A stretch of 64,000 bases of DNA from contig NZ_CP036269.1 in NCBI RefSeq assembly GCF_007744675.1, positions 5,497,546 through 5,561,545 of the forward strand, given 5' to 3'. The notes beneath the pieces were generated by a model that ran no database searches, had not been told where the DNA came from, and saw only the letters and a program-made list of their open reading frames with translations. Positions 18,621-27,698 of the stretch are shown here, piece by piece; positions within the stretch are counted from its first letter, which is position 1; the number at the start of each line of letters is the position of its first letter. The position numbers and the translations under genes were made by a program. The DNA comes from Gimesia alba. GTDB lineage: Bacteria; Planctomycetota; Planctomycetia; Planctomycetales; Planctomycetaceae.

Positions 18621-19934
18621 TCAGTTCTTTGAAGGGGAACGTTGTTTTGCATAATAATCGGCCAAGGCCTGTTTGGCCTGCTGATGATTGGGGTCGTAAT
18701 ACAGCGCATTTTTGAGCCAGACGACTCCCTGATTTTCCGAGATATGTTCCAGAAATATTTGTCCGATCTCAGCACGCAGGTCGGCGTTTTCCAGATCTTT
18801 TTGAAGCAGATCAAAACATTCATCCAGACGTTTGATCGCTTTTTGTGTTTTCTGCACGATTTGAATTTGTTGTTCTGCTTTCTCAAGTTCTCCCGCCCCC
18901 CGATAAGCATCGGCTAAAGCCAGGCGTGCTTTTCGATCTTTGGGATTCCGTTCCAGCGCTTCTTCTAAATAGGCGACCGCTTGTTTGTAGTTTCCTGATG
19001 TGAGTTCCAATTGCCCCAGCTCCAGCAGAATTGCATTGCTGGCCACATAAGCGGGATCTCCGACCGCACGAAAGTCCTTCAGCCGTTGCGACTCGGGAAC
19101 CTGCTGCGCCGTTTTCAACGCTGCTCTGGCCGCATTGGCATCTTGCTTCATTCGCAAACAGCGTGCGATGCCAACGAGTGCGGCTGCATGATCCTTTTGA
19201 TATTTTGTGCACAGCCGATAGTTTTCCAGAGCGGCATCCACCTGATTATGCGATAAATTGACACGTGCCAGATTATAGGCTGAGGGAATATGCCCGGGAG
19301 ACACGTTCAATGCAGCGCTGAATTCTCTGGCTGAGCTCTCCCAGTCTCCCTGGTGTTCGAGAATACGGCCGAGGTAGTAATGAGGGAGCGGGTCATTCGG
19401 GAAGTCTGCCTGCCAAAGTTCAATAATTTTGATGGCATCACGAAAACGATAATTCAACACACAACTGTTCACAAACGTCTCACAGATATCCTGCGCATTG
19501 CCTCTCGGGTCAATTAACATGTCGGCCAGGTGCTGCTCCAGGTTAGAAACATCTCCCACCTGCGCTTCGACAAGCCACTGTTCGCGACGCAACTCTTCAG
19601 AAGGTCCGGCAACCTTGAATAGCTCCTTCAGAGTTTTAATGGCAGGTTCCACGTCATGTGCACGACGATGGGCACGCGCCAGAATCAGCAGGGTCTCGGG
19701 ATTCTGAGTGTCTGCCTGATAGGCTTGGGAAATCCAGCTCAGTGCCTGTTCGGTATCACGCGACTGAAGATTTCGTTCGGCCTGCCATTGACAAATATTG
19801 ATCCAGGCTGATTTTCCCCAGAGCAAGCCGGCAACAACAATCCCCACGCACAGACCCGCCACGATGATTTTGGAAGGGCGCCTGGTTTTCTGATCGCTGC
19901 TATGAGATTCTTTGACTTGTGATGTCATAAACAC
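18621..19934 (-). CDS. membrane-anchored TPR protein
   Basis: Residues 1-22 are cytoplasmic and basic, residues ~23-40 form one membrane helix (IIVAGLCVGIVVAGLLWGKS), and the rest is a series of TPR-like helical pairs: AEQALSWISQAYQADTQNPE-like, LLILARAHRRAHDVEPAIKT, PHYYLGRILEHQGDWESSAR, PSAYNLARVNLSHNQVDAAL, AVAYLEEALERNPKDRKARL, and a final WLKNALYYDPNHQQAKQALA. TPR arrays bind protein partners; the likely partner is the adjacent FG-GAP/ASPIC protein, a gene pair I have seen often in planctomycetes. GTG at 19934 and ATG at 19928 are both possible starts, with no strong Shine-Dalgarno. Confidence 0.85.
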   Translation of the reverse strand: MFMTSQVKESHSSDQKTRRPSKIIVAGLCVGIVVAGLLWGKSAWINICQWQAERNLQSRDTEQALSWISQAYQADTQNPETLLILARAHRRAHDVEPAIKTLKELFKVAGPSEELRREQWLVEAQVGDVSNLEQHLADMLIDPRGNAQDICETFVNSCVLNYRFRDAIKIIELWQADFPNDPLPHYYLGRILEHQGDWESSAREFSAALNVSPGHIPSAYNLARVNLSHNQVDAALENYRLCTKYQKDHAAALVGIARCLRMKQDANAARAALKTAQQVPESQRLKDFRAVGDPAYVASNAILLELGQLELTSGNYKQAVAYLEEALERNPKDRKARLALADAYRGAGELEKAEQQIQIVQKTQKAIKRLDECFDLLQKDLENADLRAEIGQIFLEHISENQGVVWLKNALYYDPNHQQAKQALADYYAKQRSPSKN

Positions 19935-20140
19935 TCACATATTACCGGAGATGATCTAATGTCGCCTGAATCTACTACGCGATAGCCCGTTCACTGCGAT
20001 CATTAATAATACGCAATCTTACTCATTTCTAAGAATAAAAACACCTATTCACTGCGTAATCCAGCGATTATAACACGCCTCGCAGACTTGTGACAACATG
20101 CTTCATTCTCAGTCGATAAATCATCTGCATTAGCAGAAAG

Positions 20141-22141
20141 TCAGCGTTGTCGACGCGTCGTATTGCCCGAAGGTCGACCTGAGTTGCCGGTTGCCCGTCT
20201 GAGCTTCAGGCGAACACTGTTGATGGCGGCTGGCGTGGGCGCACTGGGATCATACTCAGCGAAACGCTGTCGCGTGAGTTGTCGCAAAAAGTGAATCGAA
20301 CATTGTCGGACAAAGAGCGGCTGCTTCGCTCCCAGCCCCAGTGATAGCTCTCTGAGCAGCTGCTGATTCCCGGGCACTTTCCGCTGTGACATTTGAAACC
20401 AGGTTTGGATTGAAAGGGTGGGCGTCGTTGCATTTTCGATGACTTTAATCCGGTTCCAAACCGCACGCGTCGTCGGATTATCTTTCGCCGCCAGTAGCCA
20501 CTCAATGGCAGCGGTCCGTTGGACTTCTGATGGTGACGAGGTCGCACGCGGCACCGCAACAGTGGGATTAAGGGTGAATCCGAGATTCGTACTGGCAAGC
20601 ACTTCCAGCCCGGGTTGCCCCGCAGGCACCATCATCAGGGAAGCGAGTAAGTTTTCGCTCTGATTCAAACGCTCAATCAATGATGGTTTTAACTTCAGCG
20701 TTCCCGATGGTTTGGAGCGCCAGTTTTGATTACCTGCCAGCTTCAAAGGCAGACTGACAGACTGATCTTTGATCACCAGCATTTGATCTGTTTTTAAAGA
20801 AATCGGCTGTTCGGATAATGGAACCGTAATGAGCACTTCTCCAGCAAACGCCATGAGTTCTTGTTTATTTCCCTCCTTCTGCAAAATGCCGATGGACGTC
20901 TCATCCTGTTTCACCTCAACCAGCCACTCCTGACGTTGCTGCTGTAATCGTAGAACATCACCTGTTTTCAGGTGCGTGAACGCAACCTTGCCAGAGTGTA
21001 ACTGTAGATCAATGTTTGTCTGTTTCGCTTTCTGTGGAACACCTTGAACAGAAAGAGATGCTTCTGAATTCGAATCCATGACCAGTTCCGGACCAGAATC
21101 CAGCGTGGCCTGCAACCAGCTGAACGGCAATGTGCGCAATTCCAGTTGCATCGTCTGATCTGCTTTCAGCGTGGTTCCCTCAGCCAGGATGCCTTTCCAG
21201 GGAGACGTAGAATCTGTTTTCAGACCAATGATGCCCGCCACTTTCGTCCAGTCCAGCGAAAGTTGAATCGGCTCCGCCGGTCTATCCAGCGATGGCTTCT
21301 TTGCGACAAGCGGCTTCGCATTGAGTGCGTTTTCTCTGTCGGGTGGCTGCGGAACCATTTCGGGAGTCACTGGCGGCAGCGTTTCTGGTTTCGGCTCAGG
21401 AACAGCTGCCAGTTCAGGCGTGATCTCAACTTCGAGGGGTTGATCAGGAACCAAAGGCTGCGGCGCAGGAGACGGCGCTTTTGTGATCGATGTCTTCGCA
21501 TGATTGTGAACGAACACAAAATAAGCCGGAAGGACAACAATCAGAATCGCGGCGACTGCGACTGAGAACCAGAACACTCCGTTTTGTTTCTTCGGCTCTC
21601 CTCGCAAAGGACGACTTGAAGAACGTGTTTTGACCGGCGTCTTTTCTACTTCAATCGAAGCTGACTCCAAAACCGTTTGCTGCTCGTCTTCAATAGGCGC
21701 CAGGTAATTTGCATCAGAGCATTTCGTATCAGCTAACTGAGTCTGCGCAGAGAGAATGTCTTGCATCCGCTGTGATGCCTGTTGTGCATATTCTTCGGAA
21801 ATACTGCTGACTGAAAAATCGAAATGCGCTGCCTGATAGGCGGCGATGACTTCGCGCAGCAACTTAGACTGATCCCAGCACGCCGATTCGAATGCCTCGC
21901 TCTGCTCAGGACTCATCTCCTCTTCCACGAATGCAGCGACCGCTTCTGCGTCGATGTCTGAGTGGCGAGGCACCTCAACGGGTTTGAGGGGTTGTTTGTA
22001 TAACTGAGTCAGTGTTTTCCAGCGCTGTAATAACAGCGAATCCGAGGCTAACTGCTCGCGCACCGTCAAACCTTCTGCGTCGGAAAGATGACCTTCCCGC
22101 AGTTTGATCAATGTCAGTAGTTGTGCGTGATTCGAATTCAT
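20141..22141 (-). CDS. single-pass membrane protein, putative anti-sigma/FecR-like regulator
   Basis: The start ATG overlaps the stop of the ECF sigma gene (ATGA), so the two are translationally coupled, as sigma/anti-sigma pairs usually are. Residues 1-185 are probably cytoplasmic, residues ~189-211 are one membrane helix (VFWFSVAVAAILIVVLPAYF), then a Pro-rich linker (SPAPQPLVPDQPLEVEITPE). The external part has beta-rich FecR-like stretches (LQLHSGKVAFTHLKTGDVLR, ELMAFAGEVLITVPLSEQPI, LKTDQMLVIKDQ) and a helical C-terminal domain ending in a basic tail. I see no zinc-binding HxxxCxxC anti-sigma motif. The anti-sigma role is inferred from gene context and topology. Confidence 0.75.
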   Translation of the reverse strand: MNSNHAQLLTLIKLREGHLSDAEGLTVREQLASDSLLLQRWKTLTQLYKQPLKPVEVPRHSDIDAEAVAAFVEEEMSPEQSEAFESACWDQSKLLREVIAAYQAAHFDFSVSSISEEYAQQASQRMQDILSAQTQLADTKCSDANYLAPIEDEQQTVLESASIEVEKTPVKTRSSSRPLRGEPKKQNGVFWFSVAVAAILIVVLPAYFVFVHNHAKTSITKAPSPAPQPLVPDQPLEVEITPELAAVPEPKPETLPPVTPEMVPQPPDRENALNAKPLVAKKPSLDRPAEPIQLSLDWTKVAGIIGLKTDSTSPWKGILAEGTTLKADQTMQLELRTLPFSWLQATLDSGPELVMDSNSEASLSVQGVPQKAKQTNIDLQLHSGKVAFTHLKTGDVLRLQQQRQEWLVEVKQDETSIGILQKEGNKQELMAFAGEVLITVPLSEQPISLKTDQMLVIKDQSVSLPLKLAGNQNWRSKPSGTLKLKPSLIERLNQSENLLASLMMVPAGQPGLEVLASTNLGFTLNPTVAVPRATSSPSEVQRTAAIEWLLAAKDNPTTRAVWNRIKVIENATTPTLSIQTWFQMSQRKVPGNQQLLRELSLGLGAKQPLFVRQCSIHFLRQLTRQRFAEYDPSAPTPAAINSVRLKLRRATGNSGRPSGNTTRRQR

Positions 22142-22839
22142 GTCTGTTTGCTGGTCGCTTTCATTAGTTTTTTCAATCGTTTTTGGGCACGGTGTAATTT
22201 CGGCCCGACTGCGTTTTCAGTAATTCCCAAAGCGCGTCCGATTTCGGCATAGCTCTTTTTCTGATCAAAGTACATCACCAGTGCCTGACGATCCGTTTGC
22301 TTCAACCGGGTCATACACGCCTGAAGTTGAGTTCGATCTTCGGCAGACTGTTGGTTCGTTTCTTGCGGAAATGAATCGGGAACCGTGGCGATATCGAACT
22401 GGCTATCGTTGGGGCGAATCTTCTCGTTGTCTCGCTTTTGCCGCCGCAACACGTTTAAGGTGATCCGCCGCACAATCACTGCCAGCCAGGTTGAGAGTTT
22501 ACTGCGTCCCTGAAACTGGCGCAGTCCCTGCATCTCGTTCTGAAACAAAGCCGCCATCACTTCTGCTGCGCAATCTTCCACGAGATCCGATCCGGGAGAT
22601 AAGCCGCACTCACGGCAGGTGGAGAGAATACGACTGACGATTAACCGTTCGTATCGCTCCACAAATTCATTCCAGCTCTGTGAATCACGTTTGAGTAACA
22701 ACAAAATGAATTTTCGCTCTTCGTGATTCTTTGCTGTTGGCTGATTTTCTTTGCCTGGCTGTTGACGTTCCTTCGACGAACGCCTGGTCGGCGCATCGCT
22801 GGGTGGATCATCGATCGCGGGAAAATCAGTGGGTGTCAT
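22138..22839 (-). CDS. ECF-type RNA polymerase sigma factor
   Basis: Sigma region 2 spans about residues 50-120 (DSQSWNEFVERYERLIVSRI, then LVEDCAAEVMAALFQNEMQG and FQGRSKLSTWLAVIVRRITL with NVLRRQKR). Region 4 spans about 170-228 with LKQTDRQALVMYFDQKKSYA and EIGRALGITENAVGPKLHRA, the helix-turn-helix that reads the -35 element. The first ~40 residues are a polar, disordered extension rich in Pro, Gln and Lys. It is followed by the coupled membrane protein at 20141. No Shine-Dalgarno is evident before the ATG at 22839. Target promoters are unknown. Confidence 0.9.
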   Translation of the reverse strand: MTPTDFPAIDDPPSDAPTRRSSKERQQPGKENQPTAKNHEERKFILLLLKRDSQSWNEFVERYERLIVSRILSTCRECGLSPGSDLVEDCAAEVMAALFQNEMQGLRQFQGRSKLSTWLAVIVRRITLNVLRRQKRDNEKIRPNDSQFDIATVPDSFPQETNQQSAEDRTQLQACMTRLKQTDRQALVMYFDQKKSYAEIGRALGITENAVGPKLHRAQKRLKKLMKATSKQT

Positions 22840-22899
22840 TGAGATGACTTAATCAAATGTTTTTAAAGTGTTCGCCAGCTGCGAACGACCTCAGGCTAA

Positions 22900-22943
22900 G
22901 AATAAAGCCGTCAACCGCACAAATTATCTTATGCGGTTGACGG
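22900..22943 (-). terminator. rho-independent terminator after the Cys-rich protein gene
   Basis: A perfect 12-bp stem, CCGTCAACCGCA at 22908-22919 with TGCGGTTGACGG at 22932-22943, loop 12 bases; on the minus strand it is followed by CTTTATTCTT. It separates the cysteine-rich protein gene from the sigma gene. Confidence 0.85.
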
Positions 22944-22972
22944 ACTCGATACAAGAAATTGTTTTTCGTGAA

Positions 22973-23407
22973 TTATCCTCCAAATGCTCCGCGAATCGCG
23001 TTTTTCTGGCGTTGCAGAGTAGACCGCAAATCGGAAATCGCATCCTCACACGCACTATTCACGCGGCGTGCCAGTTGTGGTGCTCCCAGACTGACCAGTT
23101 GATCAACACATTCGTCACAAATTCGATTGATACGTTTGGCACAGTTTTCGGTACGTTCGGTGGCTGATTCAATGCAGTCCGCAGCCACACGTCGTGCGGC
23201 CCGTTCCCGTCCCTCTGCTAATAAGCGGCGAATTTTCTGGAGACACTCCTGTGTCTCATCAGCGGCTGCATTCTGACAGCGATCCACGATTCCGTTGACA
23301 GCTCCCACACATCGGGCCGCCAGATCTTCGGGTGAAGTATGGGCCGAAGCGGTGCTCGTTACCATCAGCAGTCCCAGTGTTGCGCAAAAAGCCAATAAAG
23401 TTTTCAT
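22973..23407 (-). CDS. secreted cysteine-rich helical protein, 144 aa
   Basis: The ATG at 23407 has GGGAGA upstream and opens a clean signal peptide (MKTLLAFCATLGLLMVTSTA, cut at ASA-HTS). The mature part of about 120 residues is predicted helical and has eight cysteines. Their spacing is regular: C-x10-C-x10-C-x22-C-x10-C-x10-C-x19-C, with one extra cysteine in the fifth interval, so the chain looks like two copies of one unit. The second halves of both units share ARRVxxxC. Charged residues (many Arg, Asp, Glu) flank the cysteines. I know no family with this pattern. It has its own terminator and is probably expressed separately from the sigma factor gene downstream. Confidence 0.8.
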   Translation of the reverse strand: MKTLLAFCATLGLLMVTSTASAHTSPEDLAARCVGAVNGIVDRCQNAAADETQECLQKIRRLLAEGRERAARRVAADCIESATERTENCAKRINRICDECVDQLVSLGAPQLARRVNSACEDAISDLRSTLQRQKNAIRGAFGG

Positions 23408-23758
23408 CAGTTTGTTCTCCCTCAGGTTCAAAACTCTGCTTCCGGTCTTTCAACCGGTCCGCAGATTGATTATTCGTGTGATCAGAATTGATCTAAAAGA
23501 AATAGACAGATTCACTTCGGTAAAGGAACAGGCCTGATTGTTTCTACCGTCTGATCTATTGGTGTCGCACGTCGGGAGATCCGTGCAGGAAAACTGGAAG
23601 AATTCTGAATATTTCTGAAAACAACGATTTCGCGCTGAGCATAGGAGAATACTTTATAATCGGACCACGTCGGCCAAAATGGTACAAGTGTTTAAAAAAA
23701 ACGCCGTCCCTCACAAGGAATCGGCGTTTCTCAACATCAAATTGAAATCGTTTATTGA
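23408..23758. other. intergenic region between Cys-rich protein and metal-efflux locus
   Basis: About 350 bases. It holds the leader of the cysteine-rich protein at the left, including GGGAGA, and the terminator of the efflux locus at 23693-23728. No gene is seen. Confidence 0.6.
23693..23728 (-). terminator. terminator of the metal-efflux operon
   Basis: AACGCCG at 23700-23706 pairs with CGGCGTT at 23722-23728; on the minus strand the stem is followed by a run of eight T. It lies about 30 bases after the stop codon at 23759. Confidence 0.75.
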
Positions 23759-24322
23759 TTAGTGGGCATGCTTTTCGTCATGTCCGTGATCGTGGTCATG
23801 ATCATGATCGTGGGCATCAATTTCGCCTGTGAAGGATTTCCCATCAATCTCCAGAACGAGCCGCGCTGTCGTATCACCTTCGTGCAGCAGTTCTCCCAAT
23901 GTTTTGTCTTCAGTCATGAATTTGGAAGACTTGCCTTCGGGATCGCCTTTCTCTGGAGAAGCAGCCAGAGTGAACTGCTGTCCTTTGCCATCATGTTTGA
24001 CATTGATTAACACCGATTCCGCTTTGATGGGAACGGAGGCTTTCGCGGCGCCATCCAGAATATAGACGGTGATCGCGCCACTTTTTTCATCATGCACGAG
24101 TTCACCGTGATAGGCCTCTTTACCAAGTTCGATCAGCGAACCATGGTGCGGTCCCTCACTGGGATGATCGTGCCCATGATCGTGTTCGTCCATCGTCACG
24201 TCTTCGGGAGCCGCTTCATCAAATGTTTTTCCCTGGTCTGCTTCGTTTTTACAACCGGCTAACGTCAGCCCCACAATGCAGAAAGCCAATGCGAGATAAT
24301 TTGTGAAATTACGTTTCATCAT
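23759..24322 (-). CDS. histidine-rich lipoprotein of the metal-efflux locus
   Basis: The ATG at 24322 (or the adjacent ATG at 24319) follows AAGGATTTTA. The signal is a lipoprotein type (YLALAFCIVGLTLAGCKNEA). The mature protein has an early metal-binding cluster DEHDHGHDHPSEGPHHG, a middle beta-rich domain (AYHGELVHDEKSGAITVYIL, DTTARLVLEIDGKSFTGEID), and a C-terminal tail alternating His and Asp that ends KHAH. The tail could bind several divalent or monovalent metal ions in the periplasm. It begins 68 bases after the RND gene stop and is therefore the last gene of that operon. A copper, silver, zinc or cobalt preference cannot be told. Confidence 0.85.
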   Translation of the reverse strand: MMKRNFTNYLALAFCIVGLTLAGCKNEADQGKTFDEAAPEDVTMDEHDHGHDHPSEGPHHGSLIELGKEAYHGELVHDEKSGAITVYILDGAAKASVPIKAESVLINVKHDGKGQQFTLAASPEKGDPEGKSSKFMTEDKTLGELLHEGDTTARLVLEIDGKSFTGEIDAHDHDHDHDHGHDEKHAH

Positions 24323-24389
24323 TAAAATCCTTTTTGGAAAATTTTTATTTTTGTTTTGCATAACAAATACGCTACAAGATCTAATGGTT

Positions 24390-27300
24390 TCATTCATGCC
24401 CTGAGGCGACAGGCTCAGGAATTTCTTCGTGTTCTTCAATCAGTGGAATTTCAATTCCGCTTTGCTCCACGATTCTGGCGCCCGCTTTTCGTCCGAAGCT
24501 CCAGAAGAGCGCCGGTCGAATGAAGAACTCCAGAATCGTACTGCTTAATAACCCGCCGATAATCACCGTCGCCACCGGATACAGAATTTCTTTACCGGCT
24601 TCTCCCTGCGACATCGCCAGCGGAACCAGCCCGATGCCCGACGTGAGTGCGGTCATCAACACGGGTGCCAATCGTTCCTGCCCTGCTCTGACAATCATTT
24701 CGCGGGTCCAGTCTTCCCCTTCATACTTCACCAGATGCAGATAATGATTGAGCAACAGAATTCCATTCCGCGACGCGATCCCACCCAGTGAGATAAAACC
24801 GACCATTGCCGCAATCGTCAGCGTCTGCCCGGTCACGACGAGCGCGATCACCGAACCGATAAAGGCCATTGGCAGTGCCGCCATCACCTGCAGAGAGAAG
24901 TTCGCGGAATGAAACATGGTATACAGAACCAGAAAGACACCGAGCATCGAGACGAGAAACAGTGCCGAGATCATACGTGAAGCAGCCTGCTGATTTTCGA
25001 ACTGTCCACTGTATTCCACAAAATAACCGGCGGGGAGTGCTTCAATAATCGGTTCCTGCTTTGCCTGAATGTCTTTTACGACATCCACAAGTCCGCGTCC
25101 CGATACATTACACTGCACGATAATCCGTTTCTGAACTTTCTCGCGATTGATCGTATTGGGACCGGAAGAGGCGGAAATGTCTGCCACCGACGAAAGCGGC
25201 GTTGTGCCTCCGTTGGGAAGTTCGATCGACAGTCGTTTTAATGCCTGTAGATCTTCCCGGTATTTCTCATCCATGCGAATCAACAGGTCAAACGTCCGCT
25301 GGCCCTGCAGCACCTGTGAGACGACCATACCATTCATCGCGGTTTCGATATATTCATTCACGTATGCCGGGGTTAAGCCATACAGTCGCAGTTTGTCTCG
25401 GTCCAGTTTGATCTGCAGTTGGTCAATTTCGACTTGGGGTTCGACCAGAACATCGGTAACTCCCGGCACACTTTTCATAACCCCTTCCATTTTTTTAGCC
25501 GTGTTACGCAGAACTGTTAAATCTTCGCCATAGATCTTGATCCCGACCTGAGCTTTCACGCCGGATACCATATGCGAGATCAAATGCGCCAGCGGCTGTT
25601 CGACGGAGATGACAATTCCCGGAATGTCTTCCATCGAAGTACGAATATCGTCGAGCACCGCTTCGCGACTGCGACCAGATTCCGGATCAAAGGTGATAAT
25701 GAATTCAGAGATATTCACTCCCTCAGCATGTTCGTCGAGTTCGGCACGCCCCGTTCTTCTGGAAAACGCGGAGACGCCTTTGATCTTCTTCAGCCGATCC
25801 ATCACGGTCTCAGAAATTTCGTTTGATTTTTTCAGCGAAGTCCCCGGCGGCAGGACCACGTTCAACTGTGCCACCCCTTCATTAAAGGGGGGCAGAAAAT
25901 CGCGTTCGAGTTGCATCAGCAGCAGTGACGCTGCAAACACACCGACAACACCCGTGATCAACATCGGCACGGAGAGGCGAATACTGAAACTGATGACATA
26001 ACCGGCAATCCATTTCAAGAAACGCAGCAGAGGGCCGTCCTGATGCGCCTGTTGCTCGGCAGGATCATCTGAACTGACGGGTGACCCGAATTTCTTTCCG
26101 AGCAGCCAGTAAGACAGCACGGGAGTTAATGTAAGTGAAACCAGCAGCGATGACAGAATCGAAACGATATAGGCGACTCCCAGCGGAGCAAACAGGCGGC
26201 CTTCCATGCCCGACAGTGCAAACAGCGGCATAAAGACCAACACCACAATGATCGTTCCGAAGACAATGGAATTCCGGATTTCACAACTCGCCTGAAACAC
26301 GACGAGCAAGGTTGGTTTGGGATTTTTCTGGTAGCGATTTTCCTGCAGCCTGCGGAAAATGTTTTCCACATCAACGATGGCATCGTCAACGAGTTCGCCA
26401 ATCGCGACCGCCAGCCCCCCCAGCGTCATGGTGTTTATCGAAAGGCCAAAGACAGCAAAAATGATCGCGGTCACGGCGATGGAAAGGGGGATCGCTGTCA
26501 ACGTGATGAAGGTCGTGCGAAAGTTCATCAGGAACAGAAACAGAATAATCACGACGAGTATCCCGCCGTCAACCAGGGCGTCGATCACATTTTCGATGGA
26601 ACGATCGATAAACGATTTCTGGGAATAGAGTTCGGGTTGAATACGGATATCCGCTGGTAATGAAGGCTTCAATTCTTTTAAAGCCTGTATCACATCCTGG
26701 GCGACGCGGCGCGTATCAGCATCGGGTTGTTTGTTGACGGTCAATACCACGGCATCACCGCCGGCAAACGTCCCGTCTTCCTGTTTCACGAATGCGGAAC
26801 TGTCTCCCCGTTTGACCTGAGCTCCTTCGACAACTTTGGCGACCTGCGAAAGCACGATGGGGCGGCCTTTTTTCGTAGCAACTACTACTTTTTCCAGATC
26901 TTGCAGTGTTTGAATACGGCCCAACGCGCGAACCAGAAATTCATTCGGTCCCTGTTCATCCAGATAGCCGCCGGTCGCATTGACGTTACTCTCTTCACAG
27001 GCCTTTCTGACATCGTGCAGCGTGATTCCATATTTGACGAGTGCCTCGGGATTCACGAGGACCTGAAACTGCTTGCGTCCGCCTCCCATCGTGAAGACTT
27101 GTGAGACGCCGGGAATCGTGAGTAGCCGTTGTCGGACCACCCAATCTGCCAGCGTACGAACTTCGAGTGGCGACGTTTTGTCATCTTCGCTCCACATGCC
27201 GAGCATCATGATCTGGCCCATGATGGAAGAGATCGGTGCCAACTGCGGCTTGACGCCATCGGGTAATTGCTCGGTCACCAGTTGCAGCCGTTCATTCACC

Positions 27301-27626
27301 ACCTGCCGGTCGTTGTAGATATCGGTTCCCCACTCAAACTCGACGTAGATGATGGAGATGCCCACGCCGGAAGAACTGCGCACGGCCTGCACGCCGGTCG
27401 CGCCGTTTAATGTGGTTTCCAGGGGAAAGGTGATCAACGATTCCACTTCTTCGGGCGCCATGCCCGGTGCTTCCGTCATCACAACCACACGCGGGCGATT
27501 CAAGTTCGGGAACACGTCGATTCCCATGCTGAACGCCTGCCAGGTCCCGAAGCCAATCAGAAACAGCGAGAACGCCAGCGTCAAATGTCGCTGTTTCAGA
27601 GAAAATCGAATGATGGCATTCAACAT
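24390..27626 (-). CDS. heavy-metal efflux RND transporter, CzcA/CusA family
   Basis: This is the inner-membrane proton-driven pump of a tripartite metal exporter, 1078 residues. It starts with the RND helix MLNAIIRFSLKQRHLTLAFS. It has the heavy-metal-efflux marks APGMAPEEVESLITFPLE, the porter-domain region WVVRQRLLTIPGVSQV, and the membrane motif GGLAVAIGELVDDAIVDVEN, which carries the acidic residues of the proton relay. The second half repeats the layout (ERDFLPPFNEGVAQLNVVLP, AMVGFISLGGIASRNGILLL). The adaptor gene lies 72 bases upstream and a His-rich lipoprotein gene downstream. The ion is not determinable by eye. No outer-membrane channel gene is in the window. Confidence 0.95.
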   Translation of the reverse strand: MLNAIIRFSLKQRHLTLAFSLFLIGFGTWQAFSMGIDVFPNLNRPRVVVMTEAPGMAPEEVESLITFPLETTLNGATGVQAVRSSSGVGISIIYVEFEWGTDIYNDRQVVNERLQLVTEQLPDGVKPQLAPISSIMGQIMMLGMWSEDDKTSPLEVRTLADWVVRQRLLTIPGVSQVFTMGGGRKQFQVLVNPEALVKYGITLHDVRKACEESNVNATGGYLDEQGPNEFLVRALGRIQTLQDLEKVVVATKKGRPIVLSQVAKVVEGAQVKRGDSSAFVKQEDGTFAGGDAVVLTVNKQPDADTRRVAQDVIQALKELKPSLPADIRIQPELYSQKSFIDRSIENVIDALVDGGILVVIILFLFLMNFRTTFITLTAIPLSIAVTAIIFAVFGLSINTMTLGGLAVAIGELVDDAIVDVENIFRRLQENRYQKNPKPTLLVVFQASCEIRNSIVFGTIIVVLVFMPLFALSGMEGRLFAPLGVAYIVSILSSLLVSLTLTPVLSYWLLGKKFGSPVSSDDPAEQQAHQDGPLLRFLKWIAGYVISFSIRLSVPMLITGVVGVFAASLLLMQLERDFLPPFNEGVAQLNVVLPPGTSLKKSNEISETVMDRLKKIKGVSAFSRRTGRAELDEHAEGVNISEFIITFDPESGRSREAVLDDIRTSMEDIPGIVISVEQPLAHLISHMVSGVKAQVGIKIYGEDLTVLRNTAKKMEGVMKSVPGVTDVLVEPQVEIDQLQIKLDRDKLRLYGLTPAYVNEYIETAMNGMVVSQVLQGQRTFDLLIRMDEKYREDLQALKRLSIELPNGGTTPLSSVADISASSGPNTINREKVQKRIIVQCNVSGRGLVDVVKDIQAKQEPIIEALPAGYFVEYSGQFENQQAASRMISALFLVSMLGVFLVLYTMFHSANFSLQVMAALPMAFIGSVIALVVTGQTLTIAAMVGFISLGGIASRNGILLLNHYLHLVKYEGEDWTREMIVRAGQERLAPVLMTALTSGIGLVPLAMSQGEAGKEILYPVATVIIGGLLSSTILEFFIRPALFWSFGRKAGARIVEQSGIEIPLIEEHEEIPEPVASGHE

Positions 27627-27698
27627 GATGATGATCCAGATCTCTAACGTTGATTCAAAAGGAGGCGATGTTTTAAACGGTTTCTCGTTATCAGAACG

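Noticed and set aside
23761..23830. Repetitive region with cat/gat alternation, checked as a possible DNA repeat
   Set aside because: It encodes the His/Asp tail of the lipoprotein in frame; the repetition is protein-level.
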